The position numbers and the translations under genes are program-made. Below are positions 15,605-20,606 of a DNA stretch of 20,606 bases, in pieces. Every line of letters starts with the position of its first letter. The first letter of the stretch is position 1. A model generated the notes under the pieces. It saw nothing but the letters and a program-made list of their open reading frames with translations. It was not told where the DNA came from and did no database searches. The DNA is from a bacterium UBP11_UBA4055 (GTDB lineage Bacteria > UBA4055): assembly GCA_002382735.1 (NCBI GenBank), contig DFZN01000037.1, positions 1-20,606 of the forward strand. The letters run 5' to 3'.

Positions 15605-15610
15605 TCTTTT

Positions 15611-16372
15611 ATGAAAGTATCGGTACTTTCCAGCGGAAGCGGCGGGAACTCAACGGTCATACACTCTTCGGGGGGCGGCATACTGATCGATGCGGGTTTA
15701 AGCGCAAAAAAAATAATTGAAAGACTGAATTCCGTCGGAGCCGATATAGGTTCCATAGGCGCACTTGTAATAACTCATGACCACATCGATCATATAAGCG
15801 GCGCAGGCATAATAGCCAGAAAATTAAAAATACCTGTTTATATACACAAGGAAAATTACATATCGTCCGCTGACAAATTCGACAATTGCGAAGTAAAATT
15901 CATCAGCGATCCATTCGATGCGGGATGTTTCAGAATAACACCTGTGCCGGTTTCTCACGACGGTACGGCCAATTATGCTTATACTGTTGAAAGCGGGGGG
16001 AAAAAGATCAGCCACATAACAGATATAGGTGTAGTGACAGAGATAGTCAGATTCAGGATACTCAAAAGTGACCTTATCATCCTGGAATCGAATCATGACC
16101 TGGAGATGCTGAAGAACGGACCATATCCCTGGTTTTTGAAGCAGAGGATTACAGGTAATCTGGGTCATTTATCAAATGTTTCGGCAGGTGATCTGGTAAA
16201 GGAAACATACAGCGAAGACCTGAAGCATCTGGTACTTGCCCATCTGAGCAAAGAGAACAACGACCCTTCGCTTGCCTACGACGAAATGGTAAAAGTTAAA
16301 GAGCGCAACAACTTTAATTTCCGGCTGCATGTAGCTAAACAGGACGAAGCTCTGGAGTTTATTGAAATATGA
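15611..16372 (+). CDS. Metallo-beta-lactamase-fold hydrolase, WalJ/YycJ-like
   Basis: This 253-residue protein has the MBL dinuclear metal motif THDHIDH (H56, H58, D60, H61), the opening strand VLSSGSGGNST and the LIDAGLS loop. The later metal ligands are in VPVSHDG, ISHITDIG and LGHLSN. The LESNHDLEML and HLSKENNDP segments are typical of the YycJ/WalJ subgroup, a putative 5'-exonuclease linked to DNA replication and cell-wall signalling in Firmicutes. The substrate is unknown here. It begins 6 bp after the GWxTD stop with AGGAAG upstream (15596-15601), and its stop overlaps the lpxB ATG as ATGA (16369-16372). Confidence 0.9.
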   Translation: MKVSVLSSGSGGNSTVIHSSGGGILIDAGLSAKKIIERLNSVGADIGSIGALVITHDHIDHISGAGIIARKLKIPVYIHKENYISSADKFDNCEVKFISDPFDAGCFRITPVPVSHDGTANYAYTVESGGKKISHITDIGVVTEIVRFRILKSDLIILESNHDLEMLKNGPYPWFLKQRITGNLGHLSNVSAGDLVKETYSEDLKHLVLAHLSKENNDPSLAYDEMVKVKERNNFNFRLHVAKQDEALEFIEI

Positions 16373-17499
16373 ATAAGATGATATATATAACCGCAGGTGA
16401 GGAATCCGGAGATCTTCTCGGAAGCGAAGTAATAAAATATCTGAGAACTTCAATGCCGGATATTGTGATCAAAGGTATCGGCGGAAAGATGATGACCGGA
16501 GCGGGTCTTGTCCCTGTATTCAGGACAGAGCAGCTGGGATTTATGGGATTTTTCGAACTGATAAAGCATTCATTCGTAATAAAGAAAGCTTTTAAAACGG
16601 TACTGGTGAACATAATGAGAGACCGGCCCTCAGTTGTGCTTATGGTGGATTTTTCGGAATTTCATATAAAACTGGCAAAAAAGATTAAAAAAGTACTTCC
16701 CGAGACAAAGATCATCAAATATGTAAGCCCGCAGATATGGGCTTCGAGGAAGAGCAGGATCAACGACATAGTAAAATATTACGACTGCCTGTGCTGTATT
16801 CTTCCATTCGAACCCGAGATGTACAGAAATGAACTGATCGACTGCCGCTATGTCGGGCATCCGCTGATGGATAAGTATAAGATCGCGCTCGATCCTGAAG
16901 AATTTTGCGGGAAATTCGGTCTGTCGGAAGAAAAAACGCTGATATCGGTCTTCCCGGGCAGCAGGGAACAGGAGGTTAAAACACATCTTCCCGTGCTCAA
17001 AGATTATTTCCGAAAAGTAAGTAAAAGGGAAGATATTCAGATCGCTGTATGCAGAAGCGGCAACATTAAGGAGGATACATTTAATGATGCCGATCTGCCT
17101 CCGAATATAAAAATAATACCGTCGGAATATCAGTGGGATATAATGGAAAATTCGAGCATCGTTCTCTGCAAAAGCGGCACATCGACCCTGCAGACCGCAA
17201 TAACAAAAACCCCTTCTATTGTTTTCTACAAAGTCAATCCGCTGTCGTTCTGGATAGCCAAAAAGATAGTTAAGACCAGATTTATTTCACTTCCCAATAT
17301 TATAGCCGGCAAGCAGATAAATCCGGAGCTTATTCAGTCTGAGTTTACCACGGAAGCGCTGTTAAGAGAAACGGACAAACTGCTGAACAACGAGGATATT
17401 TATCTTATGAGAAAAAACGAACTTGGTCTGGTAAGAGACACATTAGGCCAAAGCGGAGCAGGTAACAAGGTTGCTCAGGCAGTTATCGATTATATCTGA
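16369..17499 (+). CDS. lpxB: Lipid-A-disaccharide synthase
   Basis: This 376-residue protein (E. coli 382) is a peripheral inner-membrane glycosyltransferase that joins UDP-2,3-diacylglucosamine with lipid X to make the lipid A disaccharide. Family motifs are AGEESGDLLG (9-18), KGIGGKMMTGAG, VDFSEFHIKLAK, KYVSPQIWASR, the PFEPE and YVGHPLMD pair, and FPGSREQEVK. Near the C-terminus CKSGTSTLQ and SLPNIIAGK complete the nucleotide-sugar site. Its presence shows that the organism makes LPS or lipid A. It is the last gene of the rightward unit. The ATG overlaps the preceding stop by 4 bp. No terminator follows; the convergent M23 gene ends 7 bp away. Confidence 0.97.
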   Translation: MNKMIYITAGEESGDLLGSEVIKYLRTSMPDIVIKGIGGKMMTGAGLVPVFRTEQLGFMGFFELIKHSFVIKKAFKTVLVNIMRDRPSVVLMVDFSEFHIKLAKKIKKVLPETKIIKYVSPQIWASRKSRINDIVKYYDCLCCILPFEPEMYRNELIDCRYVGHPLMDKYKIALDPEEFCGKFGLSEEKTLISVFPGSREQEVKTHLPVLKDYFRKVSKREDIQIAVCRSGNIKEDTFNDADLPPNIKIIPSEYQWDIMENSSIVLCKSGTSTLQTAITKTPSIVFYKVNPLSFWIAKKIVKTRFISLPNIIAGKQINPELIQSEFTTEALLRETDKLLNNEDIYLMRKNELGLVRDTLGQSGAGNKVAQAVIDYI

Positions 17500-17506
17500 G
17501 GGTTCT

Positions 17507-18865
17507 TTAAAAAAGTTCGTTCCCGCCGAGGCCGATCAGTGTATATCTGGTGAGCATTTTTTCGTTATATATGTGTTCTTTTATAAGATCGTCGATCTCT
17601 TCCATCTGCACCAGAAATCTTGCATAGCGCTCACCCTGAAGTTTCGGGGTCGCGATCATCTTTCTGTTCGTCGGATTTACCCATTTTCCCCTGTGATCCA
17701 CCACGCCGAAGTGAAGATGCGGTCCTGTTACCCTTCCTGTCCTTCCTATCTTTGCTATCTGCTGACGGGATGTTACTTTCTGACCCTTTTTTACAAGAAT
17801 GTCGCTGAGGTGATAATAAACTGTCTTTGTTCTGTCGTCGTGCTGAACAGTGATCTTTTTCCCGCTTACGGGATCATAACCTGTGTCGGTCACCACGCCG
17901 TTAGCAACAGTATATACCGGATCGCCCACAGCTCCTCTGTAATCAACTCCGTAATGGAATGTTTTTTTACCTGTAACAGGATGGATCCTCTGGCCGTATG
18001 AACTGGTAACATGAACTTTATCGACAGGCAGACGGAGGGCTGCCCTGATCAAAGCTTCCCCTTTTCTGGAATAATGAGCATTGAAAGCGGAGTTGTTCTC
18101 TGTGTCACTGTAGGCGTAAGCGACCTTGTATCCGGTTTTTTTACCGTCGTATGATGCAAAGAGGACTTTTCCGCCTTTAAGTTTTACATCATTAAAATAT
18201 CTTTCTTCAAGAAATACCGTGAATTGATCACCTTTTCTCGCATCGGAACGGAAATTAACGATACATTCAAGTATTCCGTAAGCTACTGCGGCTACGGAAG
18301 GCGTGACTCCGGCATCGTTAAGCGCCTGATTAAGGGTAGTGACTATTTTCCCCGAAACATGCCTGTATCTGATGTCGGTCGGTAATTCAATAAGTTCATA
18401 TTCAAGGTATCCGTCCTCATTTCTCGTGAGTTTATGCGTAGTAACAGGATCGGGCATATATGAAAATCCTGAAACAATATTTTTTTCCTTATCAAGCGCG
18501 ATCTCAAAATCTTCACCTGCCGACAGAAAACGGAAATCAATATGGTCCTTCAGCGTGCTGGTAACTTCGACGGCATGTTCAGGTTTGATCCCGTCGAGAG
18601 CGAGCATCGATCTCGCAAATCCTTCATCAGGCAGTATTTTACCTTTAATAACATATTTGTCAGTGTGAGAGGTCGAAGGAATTGAATCGTCAGGGCTTAT
18701 ATCTTCAGAAATACTGCCGACACTAACATCCTCGCCGAACATTTGAAAGTCATAAGATGATATGAGAAGTGCCGAGAATACTAACAGTATCACAACTGCA
18801 AGCGTGTTATGTATGTTCGAACCCTTTTTGTTTATTTTCCACTCCTCAGTTTCTTCTGTCGGCAT
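17507..18865 (-). CDS. M23 (LytM-type) peptidoglycan endopeptidase, MepM/Csd3-like
   Basis: This 452-residue inner-membrane-anchored protein has a cytoplasmic stretch (1-20), one membrane segment (about 20-38), an N-terminal regulatory region (about 65-290) and a LytM domain. Zinc ligands are intact: H304 and D308 in HYGVDYRG, then H383-L-H385 in GPHLHFGV. The region preceding the catalytic core (YSRKGEALIRAALRLPV, then SYGQRIHPVTGK) resembles MepM, ShyA and Csd3, D,D-endopeptidases that cleave cross-links to allow wall expansion and are held inactive by their N-terminal domain. A C-terminal tail of about 55 residues is helix-rich. The ATG at 18865 has no Shine-Dalgarno and lies only 10 nt after the predicted -10, so the mRNA may be leaderless. 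It is convergent with lpxB and divergent from rpsA. Confidence 0.92.
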   Translation of the reverse strand: MPTEETEEWKINKKGSNIHNTLAVVILLVFSALLISSYDFQMFGEDVSVGSISEDISPDDSIPSTSHTDKYVIKGKILPDEGFARSMLALDGIKPEHAVEVTSTLKDHIDFRFLSAGEDFEIALDKEKNIVSGFSYMPDPVTTHKLTRNEDGYLEYELIELPTDIRYRHVSGKIVTTLNQALNDAGVTPSVAAVAYGILECIVNFRSDARKGDQFTVFLEERYFNDVKLKGGKVLFASYDGKKTGYKVAYAYSDTENNSAFNAHYSRKGEALIRAALRLPVDKVHVTSSYGQRIHPVTGKKTFHYGVDYRGAVGDPVYTVANGVVTDTGYDPVSGKKITVQHDDRTKTVYYHLSDILVKKGQKVTSRQQIAKIGRTGRVTGPHLHFGVVDHRGKWVNPTNRKMIATPKLQGERYARFLVQMEEIDDLIKEHIYNEKMLTRYTLIGLGGNELF

Positions 18866-18875
18866 TCCGGTGTCA

Positions 18876-18904
18876 AAAATACCAAATCAATTCGATTTTG
18901 GCAA
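18876..18904 (-). promoter_or_regulatory. M23 peptidase promoter (leaderless transcript predicted)
   Basis: On the minus strand TTGCCA (18904-18899), a 17-bp spacer and TATTTT (18881-18876) precede the ATG (18865) by only 10 nt. A start 6-8 nt past the -10 would fall 2-4 nt before the ATG. Confidence 0.62.
18891..18904 (-). repeat. Copy 2 of the 14-bp promoter element
   Basis: TTGCCAAAATCGAA on the minus strand is identical to 12902-12915, with the same placement over the -35 box and the first 8 spacer bases. Confidence 0.5.
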
Positions 18905-18955
18905 GTTTTATTTGTTTATGCGCTGGACGGGCGGAGATAACTGCCAATTCAATGC

Positions 18956-18984
18956 TTGACTTTACATAAGTATTGGTATATATT
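18956..18984 (+). promoter_or_regulatory. rpsA promoter
   Basis: TTGACT (18956-18961), a 17-bp spacer and TATATT (18979-18984). The predicted start near 18991 gives a leader of about 63 nt before the rpsA ATG. Confidence 0.78.
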
Positions 18985-18995
18985 TCGTGTCTTCA

Positions 18996-19043
18996 AACGG
19001 CATTTATTCCGGTAGTACCGGTAGTCCGTTCAAATTCAGGAGG
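18996..19043 (+). promoter_or_regulatory. rpsA 5' leader, structured, candidate autoregulatory element
   Basis: AACGG (18996-19000) can pair with CCGTT (19026-19030). Inside this, CCGG (19009-19012) pairs with CCGG (19018-19021) around loop TAGTA. The same bases form a tandem 9-mer, CCGGTAGTA then CCGGTAGTC (19009-19026). The structure ends 7 nt before a full AGGAGG (19038-19043). S1 represses its own translation in E. coli, so a leader target is plausible, but nothing here proves binding. Confidence 0.4.
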
Positions 19044-19053
19044 TAGTTTAATA

Positions 19054-20606
19054 ATGACCGAAAATCAAAAGAATTCTGTTGCGGAACAGGATGAAGTGTG
19101 GGTTGACGATATTAATTCTCTTCAAGACGAAGAATATACCGAAGCCCAGAAACAGGAGATGAGCGATCTCTACGACTCTTCGCTCAAAGAGATTAAGGAA
19201 GGCGAGATCATCGAAGGTAAGATCGTTAACATCGGACCGACGGGAGTAGCTGTCGATATCGGGTTCAAAAGCGAGGGGCTTATACCGCTCGACGAGTTCG
19301 ACGACATAAAATCTCTAAACAGAGGGGACATAATCAGCGTTTTCCTTGAATCAGTGGAAAGCAGCGGCGGCAACCTTGACCTTTCAAAGAGGAAAGCCGA
19401 TTTCATGAGAGTTTGGGAGCAGGTGCAGAAAGTTCACGACGAGCAGACGATCGTTCAGGGTAAGTGCCTGAGAAGAGTAAAAGGCGGTATCGTTGTAGAT
19501 CTGTTCGGGATCGAAGCCTTCCTTCCGGGATCCCAGATTGATGTTTATCCGGTAAGGGATTTTGACGCTCTGATCGGACAGACGATGGATTTCAAGATCG
19601 TCAAGCTTAATGAGCTGAGAAAGAATATCGTTCTTTCAAGAAAGATCATACTTGAAAAAGATCTTAACATGAGAAAAGACGAGACTCTTAAAGAGCTTCA
19701 GGTCGGAGATACTGTTGAGGCTATCGTAAAGAATATCACCGACTTCGGCGTATTTGTTGACATTAACGGGCTTGACGGGCTTATCTACATCACTGATCTT
19801 TCGTGGGGAAGGGTAAACCACCCGAGCGAGGTCTGTAAACTTGACGAAAAGATCAATATTCAGATACTTGACATCGACTACGACAAGAAAAGGGTATCTG
19901 CAGGTCTCAAGCAGCTCACTCCGCATCCGTGGGACGGCATCGAGGAAAGATTCCCCGAAGGCAGCAAAGTTACGGGTAAAGTTGTCAGCATAACAGACTA
20001 CGGTGCATTTATAGAGATCGAAAAAGGCATCGAAGGGCTCATCCACATTTCCGAGATGAGCTGGGTACAGCATGTTAAACACCCGAGTGCTTATCTTCAC
20101 CTCGGGGATATGATCGAGGCGATAGTTCTGAACATCAAGAAAGACGAGAAGAAGATTTCTCTCGGACTTAAACAGCTTGAACCGGATCCATGGCAGATCA
20201 TAGAGAGCAAATACCCGGTAGGAACAAAACACAAAGGTATCGTAAGAAGCCTTACACAGTTCGGAGCCTTCGTAGAGCTTGAGGAAGGTATTGACGGGCT
20301 TGTTCACATAAGCGATCTTTCATGGACGAAAAAACTAAAGCACGCCAAAGAGATTGTAAAAAAAGGCGAAGAGCTTGAAGTTATCGTTCTGGATATTAAT
20401 AAGGAAGAAAGAAGAATAGCCCTCGGTTACAAGCAGACCCTTGAAGATCCGTGGAAAGAATTCGCCAAGACACTTGTTGAAGGTTACAAAACTAAATGTA
20501 AAGTGACCAAGAAAGTAGATAAAGGTCTTGTAGTCGATCTTGAGGAACCTCCGGTAGAAGGTTTCGCGCCTAAGAACATAGTTCAGGGTTTCAATAATAT
20601 TAATGA
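19054..20606 (+). CDS. rpsA: 30S ribosomal protein S1 (3' end outside the window)
   Basis: The frame is open from ATG 19054 to the window end: 517 complete codons and no stop. S1 delivers mRNA to the ribosome through repeated OB-fold S1 domains. An acidic N-terminal segment (1-45) precedes domains at about 50-115, 133-197, 217-287, 303-374 and 390-461, and a sixth begins near 475. Domains 3-5 carry the canonical DFGVFVDI, DYGAFIEI and QFGAFVEL strands, GL(I/V)(Y/H)I and the PHPW, PDPW and EDPW linkers. Domains 1 and 2 are the divergent ribosome-binding type, as usual. The start is supported by AGGAGG 10 nt upstream. An S1 gene with such a strong Shine-Dalgarno is notable because E. coli rpsA lacks a good one. 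Confidence 0.97.
   Translation, partial: MTENQKNSVAEQDEVWVDDINSLQDEEYTEAQKQEMSDLYDSSLKEIKEGEIIEGKIVNIGPTGVAVDIGFKSEGLIPLDEFDDIKSLNRGDIISVFLESVESSGGNLDLSKRKADFMRVWEQVQKVHDEQTIVQGKCLRRVKGGIVVDLFGIEAFLPGSQIDVYPVRDFDALIGQTMDFKIVKLNELRKNIVLSRKIILEKDLNMRKDETLKELQVGDTVEAIVKNITDFGVFVDINGLDGLIYITDLSWGRVNHPSEVCKLDEKINIQILDIDYDKKRVSAGLKQLTPHPWDGIEERFPEGSKVTGKVVSITDYGAFIEIEKGIEGLIHISEMSWVQHVKHPSAYLHLGDMIEAIVLNIKKDEKKISLGLKQLEPDPWQIIESKYPVGTKHKGIVRSLTQFGAFVELEEGIDGLVHISDLSWTKKLKHAKEIVKKGEELEVIVLDINKEERRIALGYKQTLEDPWKEFAKTLVEGYKTKCKVTKKVDKGLVVDLEEPPVEGFAPKNIVQGFNNIN

Noticed and set aside
17471..18001. A 176-codon open frame on the plus strand across the lpxB end and M23 gene
   Set aside because: It is antisense to the catalytic M23 domain, whose zinc ligands are intact, and it starts inside lpxB in another frame.
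18898..18947. TTGGCA (18898-18903) and TGCCAA (18942-18947) as an inverted-repeat operator
   Set aside because: The half-sites are 38 bp apart and short. Similar TTGGC strings occur by chance near other promoters here, so this is not enough to call a binding site.
19636..20307. A 223-codon open frame on the minus strand
   Set aside because: It is antisense to rpsA domains 2-5. The real S1 reading frame is continuous with family motifs, and no ribosome site or promoter supports the antisense frame.
1..20606. tRNA, rRNA, CRISPR array, insertion sequence, prophage, riboswitch upstream of purine genes
   Set aside because: I looked on both strands in all intergenic gaps. None is longer than about 210 bp and none shows cloverleaf, repeat-spacer, transposase or purine-riboswitch features.

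Overview
The window looks like a piece of chromosome from a Gram-negative, probably rod-shaped bacterium of the FCB superphylum (Fibrobacteres-Chlorobi-Bacteroidetes and related candidate phyla). LpxB implies lipid A and an outer membrane, and MreBCD with PBP2 implies an elongasome. The GWxTD-domain protein at 14354-15604 belongs to a family found mostly in FCB lineages. Strong Shine-Dalgarno sequences and TTGACA-type promoters with 17-bp spacers argue against a typical Bacteroidota genome. I cannot name a genus.

Layout. (1) Positions 1-668 are the end of an AT-rich, two-gene RloA/RloB (AbiL-like) putative anti-phage module. Only the last 17 codons of the upstream ATPase-like gene are present; the RloB-like gene is complete. 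(2) 796-2340 (-) encodes a LysM-bearing lytic transglycosylase lipoprotein. (3) 2548-2820 (+) is rpsO with its own promoter, leader and terminator. The terminator hairpin lies inside the last codons of the convergent PBP2 gene. (4) 2824-12820 (-) is a very tight nine-gene unit in transcription order etfB-etfA-acyl-CoA dehydrogenase-purN-purH-mreB-mreC-mreD-mrdA. Gaps range from 24 bp to 4-bp overlaps, and one promoter is visible upstream of etfB. (5) 13012-17499 (+) is a four-gene envelope unit: phosphohexomutase, GWxTD protein, WalJ-like metallo-beta-lactamase-fold hydrolase, lpxB. It diverges from etfB. (6) 17507-18865 (-) is a MepM/Csd3-like M23 peptidase, convergent with lpxB and divergent from (7) rpsA at 19054 (+), which runs off the window after about 5.5 S1 domains.

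The genes cover flavin-based electron transfer and acyl-CoA oxidation, the last two steps of IMP synthesis plus the GAR formyltransferase step, cell elongation, peptidoglycan remodelling, lipid A synthesis and translation. Most of this is ordinary core genome. The most distinctive things are the cut-off defence module at the left edge and the consistent promoter architecture. Five promoters all have 17-bp spacers, and the etfB and M23 promoters also share an exact 14-bp sequence. Other points of interest are the apparently leaderless M23 transcript, the structured rpsA and rpsO leaders, and the terminator that doubles as PBP2 coding sequence. I found no tRNA, rRNA, CRISPR array, insertion sequence or phage gene. 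I see no convincing wholly new multi-gene system; the RloAB-like module is the best candidate for accessory biology, but most of it lies outside the window. No stretch longer than about 210 bp lacks a gene.
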